From: Actinomycetota bacterium
GTDB lineage: Bacteria; Actinomycetota; Acidimicrobiia; Acidimicrobiales; Ilumatobacteraceae
Length of the DNA stretch: 64,000 bases
Direction: 5' to 3'
NCBI GenBank assembly: GCA_016700055.1
Contig: CP064997.1
Location: forward strand, 434,001 to 498,000
The notes beneath the pieces were generated by a model. It was not told the DNA's origin. It ran no database searches and saw nothing but the letters and a program-made list of their open reading frames with translations. Positions within the stretch are counted from its first letter, which is position 1. Every line of letters starts with the position of its first letter. A program made the translations under genes and the position numbers. This document shows positions 45,531-55,269 of this stretch, piece by piece.

Positions 45531-46412
45531 CTAGGCGCCCCGGCGGCGCTTCTCGTCCGCCAGCGCGGCGATGCTCGCCGGGCCGACGCCGCAACACCCG
45601 CCGACGAGGCGAGCTCGGGCCTCCAACCAGCGGTCCAGCCGGGCGTCGAGATCGTCGTCGAAGGTGGGCGGTCGCCCGGGCGTGCCGAAGTTCGCGTAGG
45701 CGATGAGGGGCAGGTCGGTGACGCCTCCCGCCGAATGGAGCAGCTCCTCGACGTGTTCGGGCGCGGTGCAGTTGACGCCGACAGCGACCACCTGCGGGCT
45801 GCCGACCGCCATCGTCACCGCCGCCGCGAGTTCGTCCCCACCGCCGGTGTGGGTGCCGTCCGGGCACACGAAGGACACCCATGCCCGCGCACCGGGGTGG
45901 GCCAGCAGCTCTTCGAGCACGATCTCGGCCTCGACCCGGGTGGGGATGGTCTCGACCGCGAACAGGTCGGGCTCGGTCGCGGCGAGCACGGCGAGGCGTT
46001 CACGGTGGAAGCGGCGCACCTCGCCCCACGTCGCCTCGTAGCGGCCGTGGTACTCGCTGCGATCGGCGAGGATCGCACCGTAGGGACCACAGGACGCGGC
46101 CACGAGTACGTCGGCGCCGGTGCGTGCCGCGCCCGCCCGGGCGAGGCGGGTGGTGCTGGTCAACGCCCGCAGGGCATCGGTTCGCGACGCGCCCGCGCGC
46201 TCGAAGCCCTGAACGCTCGCCTGGTAGCTGGCGGTGATCAGCACCTCGGCGCCGGCCGCGACGTAAGACGCGTGCGCCTCGACGATCGCGTTGGGCTGGA
46301 CGAGCAGCAGCCGCGCCGTCCACAGCTCGCCGCCGACGTCGTGGCCGAGCAGCTCGAGCGCGGTGGACAACCCGCCGTCGAGGACGGTGAACGGGTCGCC
46401 GACGAGCTCCAC
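45531..46412 (-). CDS. mmuM: homocysteine S-methyltransferase
   Basis: 293 residues. Barrel enzyme that methylates homocysteine from S-methylmethionine or a related donor. The zinc cysteines are in VGVNCTAPE and [21 protein letters not shown] and [12 protein letters not shown] are also typical. GTG at 46412, 3 bases after hisF stop, so it is the last gene of the his operon, an unusual place for it. Use of S-methylmethionine is family inference. Confidence 0.93.
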   Translation of the reverse strand: MELVGDPFTVLDGGLSTALELLGHDVGGELWTARLLLVQPNAIVEAHASYVAAGAEVLITASYQASVQGFERAGASRTDALRALTSTTRLARAGAARTGADVLVAASCGPYGAILADRSEYHGRYEATWGEVRRFHRERLAVLAATEPDLFAVETIPTRVEAEIVLEELLAHPGARAWVSFVCPDGTHTGGGDELAAAVTMAVGSPQVVAVGVNCTAPEHVEELLHSAGGVTDLPLIAYANFGTPGRPPTFDDDLDARLDRWLEARARLVGGCCGVGPASIAALADEKRRRGA

Positions 46413-46415
46413 GGC

Positions 46416-47192
46416 TCACTCCCCCGGGCGCACGCAGATGCCGGCAGCGGTCATCGCCGCTTTCGCCTCGGCGACGGTGTGCTCGCCGAAGTGGAAGATC
46501 GACGCCGCGAGCACGGCGTCGGCGCGGCCGTCGCGGATCCCCTCGACGAGGTGCGCGAGGGTGCCGACCCCACCGCTCGCGATGACGGGCACGCCCACCG
46601 CGTCGGCCACCGCGGCGGTCAGCTCCAGGTCGAAGCCCTCCTTGGTGCCGTCGCGGTCCATCGAGGTGAGCAGGATCTCGCCGGCCCCACAGCGCGCTGC
46701 TTCGACCGCCCACGCCACGGCGTCGATGCCGGTCGGGGTGCGCCCGCCATGCAGGTAGACCTCGAACCGGCTGCCGTCCACGGGCACTGGCCGGCGCTTG
46801 GCGTCGATCGCGCAGACCACGCACTGGGCGCCGAACTCGCCGGCGATCGCGGTGAGCACCGCCGGGCGCTGCACGGCGGCGGTGTTCACGCTCACCTTGT
46901 CGGCACCGGCGCGCAGCATCCGCCGGGCATCCTCCAGCTCGCGGATCCCGCCCCCGACGGTGAACGGGATGAACACCTGCTCGGCGGTGCGGGCGACGAC
47001 GTCGACCATCGTGTCCCTCGCGTCGGAAGAGGCGGTGATGTCGAGGAACACCAGCTCGTCGGCGCCCTCCGTGTCGTAACGGGCGGCCAGCTCCACCGGA
47101 TCGCCGGCGTCGCGCAGGTTGACGAAGTTGGTCCCCTTCACCACCCGTCCGTTAGTCACGTCGAGGCACGGGATCACACGAGCGACCCTCAT
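46416..47192 (-). CDS. hisF: imidazole glycerol phosphate synthase cyclase subunit
   Basis: 258 residues. Works with HisH; forms imidazole glycerol phosphate and AICAR. Catalytic Asp in [14 protein letters not shown] and Asp in [14 protein letters not shown]; phosphate sites in TVGGGIR and ASGGVGT. ATG overlaps the hisA stop (ATGA). Confidence 0.97.
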   Translation of the reverse strand: MRVARVIPCLDVTNGRVVKGTNFVNLRDAGDPVELAARYDTEGADELVFLDITASSDARDTMVDVVARTAEQVFIPFTVGGGIRELEDARRMLRAGADKVSVNTAAVQRPAVLTAIAGEFGAQCVVCAIDAKRRPVPVDGSRFEVYLHGGRTPTGIDAVAWAVEAARCGAGEILLTSMDRDGTKEGFDLELTAAVADAVGVPVIASGGVGTLAHLVEGIRDGRADAVLAASIFHFGEHTVAEAKAAMTAAGICVRPGE

Positions 47193-47905
47193 CGCAGCAC
47201 CGCCAGCGCCTCGGCGACGGTGAACCGCCCCTCGTAGAGCGCCTTGCCGGTGATGACACCGCCGAGGCCGGGGATCGCGGCGAGGGCACGCAGGTCGTCG
47301 AGACCGGCCACGCCCCCGCTCGCGATGATCGGCGTCGGGGTGCGCAAGGTGGCCGCGGCGAGCCCCTCGACGTCGGGACCCGACAGCATCCCGTCACGGC
47401 CGATGTCGGTGATCACGAAGGCGGCTGCATCGGGGTAGAGGCAGAGCGCTTCGTCGAGGCGGATCCCCGCACCCTGCGTCCAGCCGTGCACCGCCAGCTC
47501 ACCGCCGCGGTGGTCGAGGCCGACCGCGACCGGCAACACGTCGGCGACGATGCTCACGAGGGCCGGGTCGCGCACGGCGGCGGAGCCCATCACCACGCGG
47601 TGCACCCCGGCCGCAGCGAGCTGTTCGGCGTCGCCCCTCCCCCGCACGCCACCACCGGTCTGCACCTTCGCCCGCCCGGAGACGGCGGCCACGACACGGG
47701 CCACGACCGGCCGGTTCACCGGGTCACCGGTCTTCGCCGCGTCGAGGTCGACGACGTGGATCCACTGCGCCCCCTCGTCGGCGAAGCCCGCCGCGACGGC
47801 AGCCGGATCGTGGCCGTAGACGGTCTCACACGCGTAGTCGCCCTGACGGAGGCGCACCACACGGCCGCCACGCACGTCGATCGCCGGGTAGAGCTGCACG
47901 GTCAC
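47189..47905 (-). CDS. hisA: ProFAR isomerase HisA (possibly bifunctional PriA)
   Basis: 238 residues, half-barrel repeat protein. Catalytic Asp in [13 protein letters not shown] and Asp in [22 protein letters not shown] and ASGGVAGL bind phosphate. In many actinobacteria this enzyme (PriA) also does the TrpF reaction; no trpF is in the window, so dual function is possible. GTG overlaps hisH stop (GTGA). Confidence 0.95.
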   Translation of the reverse strand: MTVQLYPAIDVRGGRVVRLRQGDYACETVYGHDPAAVAAGFADEGAQWIHVVDLDAAKTGDPVNRPVVARVVAAVSGRAKVQTGGGVRGRGDAEQLAAAGVHRVVMGSAAVRDPALVSIVADVLPVAVGLDHRGGELAVHGWTQGAGIRLDEALCLYPDAAAFVITDIGRDGMLSGPDVEGLAAATLRTPTPIIASGGVAGLDDLRALAAIPGLGGVITGKALYEGRFTVAEALAVLR

Positions 47906-48537
47906 ACCCGCACCGGCCGGCGCACACTCTCGACGAAGTTGGCGAGCAGCGTGAGCCCCGTCTCCCCGGACTTCTCCGGGTGGAACTGGGTCGCGAACAC
48001 GTTGCCCAGCCTGAACGCGGCGTTCAGGTCGCCGCCGTACTCGCACGTGGCGACGACGACGTCGCTGTCGGTGGGCACCCCGTGCAGCGAGTGCACGAAG
48101 TACAGCCACGGCCGGTCACCGATGCCTACGAACATCGGATCGTCGGCACGCAGGTCGAGGCGGTTCCACTGCATCTGCGGTCGCTTCACCCCGGCCGGGA
48201 TCCATCGCACGGTGCCGGCTAGCACGCCGAGCCCGGCCACGCCGGGCTCCTCCTCGCTGCCGTCGAACAGCATCTGCATCCCGACGCAGATCCCGAGGAA
48301 CGGCCGGCCCGATCTCACGGCGGCAAGTGCGGGCGCTTCCAGACCCACCGCGCGCAAGGCCTTCATGCACGCCCCGAACGCCCCGACGCCGGGCAGCACC
48401 ACCGCGTCCGCGGACGCGATCAGGTCGGCATCGGCAGTGAGGCGCGCGTCGGCACCGATGCGCTGCAGGGCCTTCTGGGCCGAGCGCAGGTTGCCGATGC
48501 CGTAGTCGAGGACGGCGATCAGCGGCCCTTCGCTCAC
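47902..48537 (-). CDS. hisH: imidazole glycerol phosphate synthase glutaminase subunit
   Basis: 211 residues. Class I glutamine amidotransferase supplying ammonia to HisF. The catalytic triad is Cys in LGICVGMQMLFDGSEE, His and Glu in FHPEKSG; the oxyanion strand is LPGVGAFG. GTG overlaps the hisB stop (GTGA). Confidence 0.97.
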   Translation of the reverse strand: MSEGPLIAVLDYGIGNLRSAQKALQRIGADARLTADADLIASADAVVLPGVGAFGACMKALRAVGLEAPALAAVRSGRPFLGICVGMQMLFDGSEEEPGVAGLGVLAGTVRWIPAGVKRPQMQWNRLDLRADDPMFVGIGDRPWLYFVHSLHGVPTDSDVVVATCEYGGDLNAAFRLGNVFATQFHPEKSGETGLTLLANFVESVRRPVRV

Positions 48538-49142
48538 AGCACGCCCTTGGTGGAGGGCACACCCGTGCCCTCGACGCGCACGGCGTCACGCAGGCAGCGG
48601 GCGAGGCCCTTGAACGTCGCCTCGACGATGTGGTGCACGTTGCGCCCCCGGCGTGAGGTGACGTGCAGCGTGATGCCTGCCGCCATCGCGAACGACGTGA
48701 CGGCGTGCTCGGCGAGCTGGGGGTCGAACGCCGGGTCGCCGAGCGGCAGGCATTCGGGCAGGTCCACCTCCCACACCACGAACGGGCGGCCGGACAGGTC
48801 GAGCGCGACCTCGACCAACGCCTCGTCGAGCGGGTAGAGGCCGCTCGCGAACCTGCGCACCCCCGCCTTGTCGCCGAGCGCCTCGGCGAAGGCTTCACCG
48901 AGCGCGATAGCCACGTCCTCGACGGTGTGGTGCGTGTCGATGTGCAGGTCGCCGCTCGCGGCCACCGTCAGATCGAACCCGCCGTGGCGCCCGAGCTGGT
49001 CGAGCATGTGGTCGTAGAACGGGATGCCGGTGCTGACGGCGGTGGTCCCGCGGCCGTCGAGGTCGACGGTGATCTCCACCGACGTCTCCCGGGTGGCGCG
49101 GCTGCGGCTGGCGCGCCGGGGCGGCGAGGTTGGTCGATTCAT
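48534..49142 (-). CDS. hisB: imidazoleglycerol-phosphate dehydratase
   Basis: 202 residues, monofunctional. Manganese sites are the paired motifs DTHHTVEDVAIALGEA and VHHIVEATFKGLAR; GIPFYDHMLDQLGRH and SFAMAAGITLHV are also present. The N-terminus MNRPTSPPRRASRSRAT is basic and probably disordered. ATG overlaps hisC stop (ATGA). Confidence 0.97.
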   Translation of the reverse strand: MNRPTSPPRRASRSRATRETSVEITVDLDGRGTTAVSTGIPFYDHMLDQLGRHGGFDLTVAASGDLHIDTHHTVEDVAIALGEAFAEALGDKAGVRRFASGLYPLDEALVEVALDLSGRPFVVWEVDLPECLPLGDPAFDPQLAEHAVTSFAMAAGITLHVTSRRGRNVHHIVEATFKGLARCLRDAVRVEGTGVPSTKGVL

Positions 49143-50203
49143 CGGGCGAGCACCTCCGTGAGGGCGTCGAGGAAGATGTCGTTCTCGTTCGGCGTGCCGA
49201 CCGTGACGCGCAGGCAGCCGGCGAGGCGCGGCCAGCCCGAGCAGTCGCGCACGAGGACGCCACGCTCGAGCAGCTCCTGCCACACGGTGTGCCCGGCCAC
49301 GGCCGTCGGCCGGAACAGCAAGAAGTTGGCGCCGCTCGGGGTGACGTCGACCGGGAGCTCGGCCAGGGTGGCGGCGATTCGCTCTCGCTCGGAGACGACG
49401 AGCCGCACGCGATCCTCCATGTCGTCGACGAAGCGCACGGCGACGATGCCGGCGATCTGCTTCACCGCGTCGAGGTGGTAAGGCAGCGCGACCTTGTCGA
49501 GCTCGGCGACGAGCCACGATGGGCCGACGAGGTAGCCGAGGCGGGCGGCGGCCATGCTCCACGTCTTCGAGAACGTGCGCACGACCGCGAGCGGGCGGGT
49601 TTCGTCGACGAGATCGAGCGCGCTCCACGGCGCGAACTGGCCGTATGCCTCGTCGACCACCACCAGTCCGGGGGCGATGCCGAGCAGCTCGTGCACGACG
49701 GCGGGCGGCTCGACCAGGCCGGTCGGATTGTTCGGCGAGCAGAGGAACGCGACGTGGGGTGCGGCCTCGGCCACCACGCGGCGCAGCTCGGAGACGTCGA
49801 GGCTGAAGTCGCGCGCCCGCTCCCCCTCGACCACGCGGGCGCCGGTGATGCGGGAGATGTGGGCGTGGAGCTGGTAGGTGGGCTCGAACGTGACCACCGT
49901 GCGGCCCGGGCCTGCATATGTGAGCAGCAGCGTCTGGAGCACCTCGTTGGAGCCGTTCGCGGCGAAGACCTGCTCGGGGCCGACACCGTGGAGGGCGCCG
50001 ATCGCCGTGCGCAGCTCGCGGGCGGTGCGGTCGGGGTACCGGTGCCAGTTCACCTGCGACGCCGCGGCGGCGAAGGCGTCACGGAACGCCGCCGGCGGAG
50101 GTACGGGTGACTCGTTCGTGTTGAGCCGCACCGCGACGTCGACCTGGGGCGAGTGATAGCCCTCCAGCGCTCGCAGGTCGTCGCGCACCGGCACCGGGAT
50201 CAC
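49139..50203 (-). CDS. hisC: histidinol-phosphate aminotransferase
   Basis: 354 residues, PLP fold type I. The PLP lysine is in TFSKTWSMAAARLGY; LNTNESPVPPP and FLCSPNNPTG are typical. First gene of the his operon seen here; hisD and hisG are not in the window. GTG at 50203 with TAGCCT 8 bases upstream (50212-50217); longer frames run into noncoding sequence. Confidence 0.95.
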   Translation of the reverse strand: MIPVPVRDDLRALEGYHSPQVDVAVRLNTNESPVPPPAAFRDAFAAAASQVNWHRYPDRTARELRTAIGALHGVGPEQVFAANGSNEVLQTLLLTYAGPGRTVVTFEPTYQLHAHISRITGARVVEGERARDFSLDVSELRRVVAEAAPHVAFLCSPNNPTGLVEPPAVVHELLGIAPGLVVVDEAYGQFAPWSALDLVDETRPLAVVRTFSKTWSMAAARLGYLVGPSWLVAELDKVALPYHLDAVKQIAGIVAVRFVDDMEDRVRLVVSERERIAATLAELPVDVTPSGANFLLFRPTAVAGHTVWQELLERGVLVRDCSGWPRLAGCLRVTVGTPNENDIFLDALTEVLAR

Positions 50204-50261
50204 AACGAGCGAGGCTAGCGACGGCCCGCCGACGCCCGGTAGGTGATTGCCACGCCCGCCG

Positions 50262-50267
50262 TATGGT
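50262..50267 (+). promoter_or_regulatory. -10 element (TATGGT) of the 85-aa gene
   Basis: TATGGT ends 7 bases before the ATG at 50275. This favours ATG 50275 over ATG 50263, which lies inside the hexamer. Confidence 0.45.
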
Positions 50268-50274
50268 GACGCCC

Positions 50275-50532
50275 ATGCCAACCGCCCCCGGCTCCCCCGG
50301 ATCGTCCGGCGCCTCCGCCTCCTCGGGTTCGTCGGCGACGACCGCCGCCGAGCTCTCCGCGATCGCCGAAGGCGTCGACCGCTACCGCGAGCGGGCGGCG
50401 GCACTCGGGGTGGGCCATCTCGGCACGCCCCGCGAAGATCTCGTCGCCGCGATCTACGAGGCCGAACGCGCGCTGCGCAGCGCGCAGCGACTGCTGACGA
50501 GGGCGGCCAAGGTGGCCGAGGCCGGGCGGTAG
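50275..50532 (+). CDS. small hypothetical protein
   Basis: 85 residues. A Ser/Gly/Ala-rich first third, then helices (AAELSAIAEGVDRYRERAAALG; LVAAIYEAERALRSAQRLLTRAAKVAEAG) that could form a coiled-coil. Similar in make-up to small actinobacterial helix-pair proteins, but I recognise no family. It lies divergent to hisC and is followed 17 bases later by a strong terminator hairpin, which supports transcription. Confidence 0.6.
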   Translation: MPTAPGSPGSSGASASSGSSATTAAELSAIAEGVDRYRERAAALGVGHLGTPREDLVAAIYEAERALRSAQRLLTRAAKVAEAGR

Positions 50533-50549
50533 ACCTGGCGGAAAATGCA

Positions 50550-50577
50550 GCGACGGCCTCCTTGCGGAGGCCGTCGC
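50550..50577. terminator. bidirectional hairpin terminator
   Basis: Perfect 12-bp arms GCGACGGCCTCC (50550-50561) and GGAGGCCGTCGC (50566-50577) around TTGC. It separates the convergent 85-aa gene and nth. GGAAAA precedes it on the plus strand, i.e. a T-run for minus-strand transcripts leaving nth. Confidence 0.8.
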
Positions 50578-50667
50578 GCGTATTGCGACGCCAGGCGGCG
50601 GATCCCGACATCGCCCGCAATCCAGGTGGCGGGAACCTGAATTGGTAAGGCCACCCTACACCCGAGG

Positions 50668-51342
50668 TCAACCGTTGCCGTGGAGCACTCTTCCCGGTCC
50701 GAGGCCCCCTGCCGAGGGGCAGAAGTCGGCCATGACGCACAGGTCGCAGCGCGGTGAGCGGGCAAAGCACACCCGGCGTCCATGCAGGATCATCCGCAAG
50801 CTGAACGCACCGCGCTCGCGAGCGGGGAGATGTCCGTTCAGCTCCAACTCGACCTTCACCGGGTCAACCTCAGTGGTCAGCCCCAGCCTGCGTGACAGCC
50901 GTCCGACGTGGGTGTCGACGGGTAGGCCGGGCAGGTCGAAGGCCACCGAACGCACCACGTTCGCCGTCTTGCGGCCGACTCCGGGCAGGGTGATCAGGTC
51001 GGCGAGGGAGGACGGCACCTCACCCCCGAACCGCTCGACGAGGCCGTTGGCCATGCCGATCAGGTTCTTCGTCTTCGCCTGGTAGAAGCCCGTCGAGCGG
51101 ATGATCTCTTCCACCTCCGACGGGTCCGCACCGGCCAGGTCGTCGGGTTCTGGATAGCGCGCGAAGAGCAACGGGCTGACCATGTTGACCCGCGCGTCGG
51201 TGGTTTGCGCGGAAAGGATCGTCGCCGTGAGCAGCTCGAACGGGTTGGCGTGGGACAGCTCGCAAACGGCGTCGGGGTACTCCTCGGCGAGGCGGCGCGC
51301 CACCTCGCGGGTGCGGCCCTTGGCCGTGCGCGGTCTGCCCAT
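50668..51342 (-). CDS. nth: endonuclease III
   Basis: 224 residues. Base-excision glycosylase/AP-lyase for oxidised pyrimidines. The helix-hairpin-helix LPGVGRKTANVV holds the catalytic lysine, VDTHVGRLSRRLGL the catalytic aspartate, and CFARSPRCDLCVMADFC the 4Fe-4S cluster (C-x6-C-x2-C-x5-C). ATG at 51342 with TAGCCT 8 bases upstream. Divergent from mshD, 78 bases apart. Confidence 0.96.
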   Translation of the reverse strand: MGRPRTAKGRTREVARRLAEEYPDAVCELSHANPFELLTATILSAQTTDARVNMVSPLLFARYPEPDDLAGADPSEVEEIIRSTGFYQAKTKNLIGMANGLVERFGGEVPSSLADLITLPGVGRKTANVVRSVAFDLPGLPVDTHVGRLSRRLGLTTEVDPVKVELELNGHLPARERGAFSLRMILHGRRVCFARSPRCDLCVMADFCPSAGGLGPGRVLHGNG

Positions 51343-51420
51343 CGGGGCGCAGGCTACCGAGGGCTCACACACCGGCACCGGCGCCGGACGACCCTCGCGG
51401 CCAGGGATATCGTGCCCACG

Positions 51421-52344
51421 GTGCGCACACTCGAGATCCACCGGCAGATGTCGCCAGCCGATGTGTCCACCGTGCAGGACCTGATCGCCGCTGCCGAGCG
51501 CGCCGACGGCCATCGCCCTCTCTCGGATCACCTCTGGCTCGACCTCGCTCGGGGCGGGCGCCGCGGGTTCGCCGGGCTCGTCGCGTGGGAGCCCGGCCAC
51601 ACGCACCCGGTCGCCTACGCGCAGGTGTCGCGCGGACACGGCTCCTACGCGCTCGAGCTCGTCGTCCATCCCCACCACCGGTACGAGATGGACACGATCG
51701 GACCCGAGCTGGTCGGCGCCGCGCTCGACGAGGTGCGCCGCAGCGGCGGAGGCCCCGTGCACTGGTGGGTCTACGAGCCGACCGACGCGCACGACCGCCT
51801 CGCCGACCGGTTCGGGCTGCGCGCCGGGCGCACCCTCTACCAGATGCGCCGTGACCTGCCTCTCGACGAGAAGTACGAGCTCGCCACCCGCCCGTTCCGC
51901 CCCGGCGACGACGAGCAGGCGTGGCTCGAGGTGAACAACAGGGCGTTCCGAGCGCACGCCGAGCAGGGCGGATGGGACGAGGAGACGCTGCTCGCCCGCG
52001 AGCGGGAGCCGTGGTTCGACCCCGCCGGCTTCCTGCTCCACGAGCGCGACGGCCGCCTCGCCGGGTTCTGCTGGACCAAGCTGCACCTCGACACCACCCC
52101 GGCGATGGGCGAGATCTACGTGATCGCCGTCGGCCCCGACTTCCACGGCCTCGGTCTCGGGCGCGCGCTGACGCTCGCCGGCCTCGACAGCATCCACCGC
52201 CGCGGTGTCGGCGTCGGCATGCTGTACGTCGACGCCGACAACGCGCCGGCGCTGTCGCTCTACCGCCGGCTGGGCTTCACCGAACACCGCACCGACCGCG
52301 CCTACGTGGGCGTCGTCCACCCCGAGGAGGGCTCCGACCAGTGA
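51421..52344 (+). CDS. mshD: mycothiol synthase
   Basis: 307 residues. Acetylates Cys-GlcN-Ins in the last step of mycothiol synthesis, a marker of Actinobacteria. Two GNAT domains: the first about residues 1-140, the second from about 150 with IYVIAVGPDFHGLGLGRALTLAGL (acetyl-CoA loop) and LYVDADNAPALSLYRRLGF. GTG at 51421 with TATCGT 7 bases upstream. Its stop overlaps the M3 peptidase start (GTGA). Confidence 0.93.
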   Translation: MRTLEIHRQMSPADVSTVQDLIAAAERADGHRPLSDHLWLDLARGGRRGFAGLVAWEPGHTHPVAYAQVSRGHGSYALELVVHPHHRYEMDTIGPELVGAALDEVRRSGGGPVHWWVYEPTDAHDRLADRFGLRAGRTLYQMRRDLPLDEKYELATRPFRPGDDEQAWLEVNNRAFRAHAEQGGWDEETLLAREREPWFDPAGFLLHERDGRLAGFCWTKLHLDTTPAMGEIYVIAVGPDFHGLGLGRALTLAGLDSIHRRGVGVGMLYVDADNAPALSLYRRLGFTEHRTDRAYVGVVHPEEGSDQ

Positions 52345-54191
52345 CCGACAACCACCCCACGGTCTCCACGCTGCCGCGCTGGTCCGTCGGCGACGTCCAC
52401 GAATCGATGACCGCACGTTCGTTCGTCGACGCGATGGAGCGCCTCGGAGCCGACGTCGCCCGGGTCGAGGCGCTGTTCGAGCAGCACGGGGTGCGCGCCC
52501 AACCCGGCGACACTGCGGTCACCGACGAGCACGGCGCGGCCGCCGACGAGGTGATCACCGCGTTCAACGAAGTGCTGCACCAGCACATGCTGCTCGAGGT
52601 GTACGTGTACGCGACCGTCAGCACCGACTCGCGCCACGAGCAGGCCCAGAGCCTGATGTCCGAGCTCCAGGTGCTCGAGGCCCGGCTCACCCCGCTGCTC
52701 GCCCGGCTCGCCGAATGGGTCCGCTCGCTCGGGCCTGGCTCGCTGGCCGCGCGCAGCCAGGTCGCCCACGACCACGAGGGCCCGTTGCTGCGCCTTGCCG
52801 AGCGCGCCGAGCACCAGATGGCCGAGGCCGAAGAGGCGCTCTACGCGGAGCTGGCCACCACCGGGTCCACCGCGTGGTCACGCCTGCAGAGCGACGTCAC
52901 CTCCCAGCTGACGGCCGAGGTGCAGATGCCCGGCGGCAGCGTCGAGCGCCTGCCGATGCCCGCCGTGCGCGGGCTCGCCACCCACCTCGACCCCGCGGTG
53001 CGCCGCGCCGCCTACGAGGCCGAGATGCTCGCCTGGCCGAACGTGGCCGTCTCGTGCGCAGCGGCGCTGAACGGCGTGAAGGGTGAGGCGGTCACCGTCG
53101 ACCGCCGCCGCGGTTGGGCGAGCCCGCTCGACGCGGCGCTGTTCGCGAACAGCGTCAGCCGCCCCACCTTCGACGCGATGCGTACCGCCATCGAGGAGTC
53201 GCTGCCCGACTTCCGCCGCTGGATGCGCACGAAGGCCAGGCTGCACGGCCACGACGGCGGGTTGCCGTGGTGGGACCTCGTCGCGCCGCTGCCCCTCTCC
53301 GCAGCGGGGATCACCTGGGAAGACGGCATGGGCGTCGTGCGCGACGCCTTCGCCACCTTCAGCCCGGCGCTCGCCGGGCTCGTCGACCGGGCACTCGACG
53401 AGGGCTGGATCGACGCCGAGCCCCGTGACGGCAAGACCGGCGGCGCCTTCTGCATGCCCTTCGTCGACGACCGTTCGCTCGTGCTCTTGAACTGGGCGGG
53501 CAGCGCCGACTCGGCGCAGACGGCGGCGCACGAGCTGGGGCACGCCTACCACAACACCCAGCTCGCACACCGCACCGCCTTGCAGCGCCGCCTGCCGATG
53601 GCCCTCGCCGAGACGGCGAGCATCTTCTGCGAGACGTTGGTCGTCGAGGCCGGGCTGGCCCGCCTGAGCGGCCCCGAGCGCCTGGCCCAGCTAGACGTCG
53701 ACCTCGTCGGCACCAACCAGGTGGTGGTCGACATCCACAGCCGCTTCACGTTCGAGACCGAGGTCTTCGCCCGCCGCCAGCGGCGGACCCTCGGCGTGAA
53801 CGAGCTCGACGAGATGATGCTCGACGCGCAAGAAGGCGCCTATGGCGTTGGGCTCGACCTCGACACGCGTCATCGGCACATGTGGGTGCTGAAGCCGCAC
53901 TACTACGCGAGCCACTTCTACAACTGGCCGTACACCTACGGTCTGCTGTTCGGGCTCGGCCTCTACGCCCGCTTCCGCGAAGACCCCGAGCGGTTCGGCG
54001 CCGGCTACGACGACCTGCTCTCGCGCGCCGGAATGGCCACTGCCGAGGAGCTCGGCGACGCGTTCGGGCTCGACGTCGCGGACGTCGGCTTCTGGACCGC
54101 GAGCCTCGACGTCGTGCGCACCCGCATCGCGGACTACGAGTCGCTCGCGAACGAAGTGCTCGCCGGAGGACCTCCCGGCGCTCGGGGCTGA
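52341..54191 (+). CDS. M3-family oligoendopeptidase (PepF-like)
   Basis: 616 residues. Cytosolic zinc peptidase that digests short peptides. The zinc site HELGHAYH is at about residue 397, with the downstream glutamate in MALAETASIFCETL; the C-terminus HYYASHFYNWPYTYGLLFGLGLY carries the usual Tyr/His cluster. GTG start overlaps the mshD stop; GAGGAGG lies 10 bases upstream, within mshD. Confidence 0.92.
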   Translation: MTDNHPTVSTLPRWSVGDVHESMTARSFVDAMERLGADVARVEALFEQHGVRAQPGDTAVTDEHGAAADEVITAFNEVLHQHMLLEVYVYATVSTDSRHEQAQSLMSELQVLEARLTPLLARLAEWVRSLGPGSLAARSQVAHDHEGPLLRLAERAEHQMAEAEEALYAELATTGSTAWSRLQSDVTSQLTAEVQMPGGSVERLPMPAVRGLATHLDPAVRRAAYEAEMLAWPNVAVSCAAALNGVKGEAVTVDRRRGWASPLDAALFANSVSRPTFDAMRTAIEESLPDFRRWMRTKARLHGHDGGLPWWDLVAPLPLSAAGITWEDGMGVVRDAFATFSPALAGLVDRALDEGWIDAEPRDGKTGGAFCMPFVDDRSLVLLNWAGSADSAQTAAHELGHAYHNTQLAHRTALQRRLPMALAETASIFCETLVVEAGLARLSGPERLAQLDVDLVGTNQVVVDIHSRFTFETEVFARRQRRTLGVNELDEMMLDAQEGAYGVGLDLDTRHRHMWVLKPHYYASHFYNWPYTYGLLFGLGLYARFREDPERFGAGYDDLLSRAGMATAEELGDAFGLDVADVGFWTASLDVVRTRIADYESLANEVLAGGPPGARG

Positions 54192-54213
54192 CGCCGTCGG
54201 TAGCGTCGAGGTC

Positions 54214-55269
54214 GTGCCCAGTCGCTTCGACCACACCCGCGCGGAGCTGACCGAGCTGCTGCGCGGTGAACCGCGCTACCGCGTCGACCAGGTGTGGCGC
54301 GGCCTCTACGAGCAGTTCGCCGGGCCGGAGGAGATGACGAACCTGCCGAAGGCGCTGCGCGACGCGCTCGTCACCGCCCTCCCGAGCGCGTTGTCTCTGG
54401 TGGTCGAACGCGTCTCGGACAAGGGCGACACGGTGAAGCTGCTCTGGCAACTCGACGGCGGTGGCCGCATCGAGACCGTGCTGATGCTGTATCCCGGACG
54501 GGCGACGGTGTGTGTGAGCAGCCAGGCCGGCTGCGCGATGGGGTGCGGCTTCTGCGCCACCGGGCAGGCCGGCTTCGCCAGGCACCTGACGACGGGCGAG
54601 ATCGTCGAGCAGGTGGTGTACACCGCGCGACGGGCGCGTGAGCTCGGGCGGCGGTTGTCGAACGTGGTGTTCATGGGCATGGGAGAACCACTCGCCAACG
54701 AAGAGGCGGTGTGGGGCGCGATCGAACGCATCCAGGGCGACATCGGCATCTCCGCCCGGAACATCACCGTCAGCACCGTCGGTCTGGTACCCGGCATCCG
54801 CCGGCTCGCGGAGCGTCCGCTGCCGGTGAACCTCGCCGTCTCGCTGCACGCCGCGAACGACGCGCTGCGCGACGAGCTCGTGCCCATCAATCGCCGCTAC
54901 CCGCTCGACGTGCTGATGCAGGCGTGCAGGGACTACCTACGGGCCAAGGGTCGCCGGCTCAGCTTCGAGTGGGCCCTGATCGACGGCGTCAACGACCGCC
55001 CCTCCGACGCCACGGAACTGGCCCGGCTGTGCCGCTCGCTACCGCTCGCGGCCCACGTCAACCTGATCCCGCTCAACCCGACGCCTGGCTACGCGACGAA
55101 GGGCAGCCCGTTGCGGACGGTGTACGAGTTCCGCGACCGGCTCGAATCGCTCGGCGTCAACGTCACCGTGCGCGCCAACCGCGGCACCGACATCGACGCG
55201 GCGTGCGGTCAGCTCGCCGGAGGAGGCAGCGGCAACGAACCGGCCGCGTCGGTCTCGGGTCCGGGGTGA
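54214..55269 (+). CDS. rlmN: dual-specificity 23S rRNA / tRNA adenine-C2 methyltransferase
   Basis: 351 residues. Radical-SAM enzyme forming m2A2503 in 23S rRNA and m2A37 in tRNA. The triad is CAMGCGFC (107-114); VFMGMGEPLANEE, NLAVSLHAAND and the C-terminal NRGTDIDAACGQL with the methylated/resolving cysteine are intact. GTG at 54214 with TAGCGT 7 bases upstream. The last 61 bases overlap the convergent SPFH gene. Confidence 0.96.
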   Translation: MPSRFDHTRAELTELLRGEPRYRVDQVWRGLYEQFAGPEEMTNLPKALRDALVTALPSALSLVVERVSDKGDTVKLLWQLDGGGRIETVLMLYPGRATVCVSSQAGCAMGCGFCATGQAGFARHLTTGEIVEQVVYTARRARELGRRLSNVVFMGMGEPLANEEAVWGAIERIQGDIGISARNITVSTVGLVPGIRRLAERPLPVNLAVSLHAANDALRDELVPINRRYPLDVLMQACRDYLRAKGRRLSFEWALIDGVNDRPSDATELARLCRSLPLAAHVNLIPLNPTPGYATKGSPLRTVYEFRDRLESLGVNVTVRANRGTDIDAACGQLAGGGSGNEPAASVSGPG

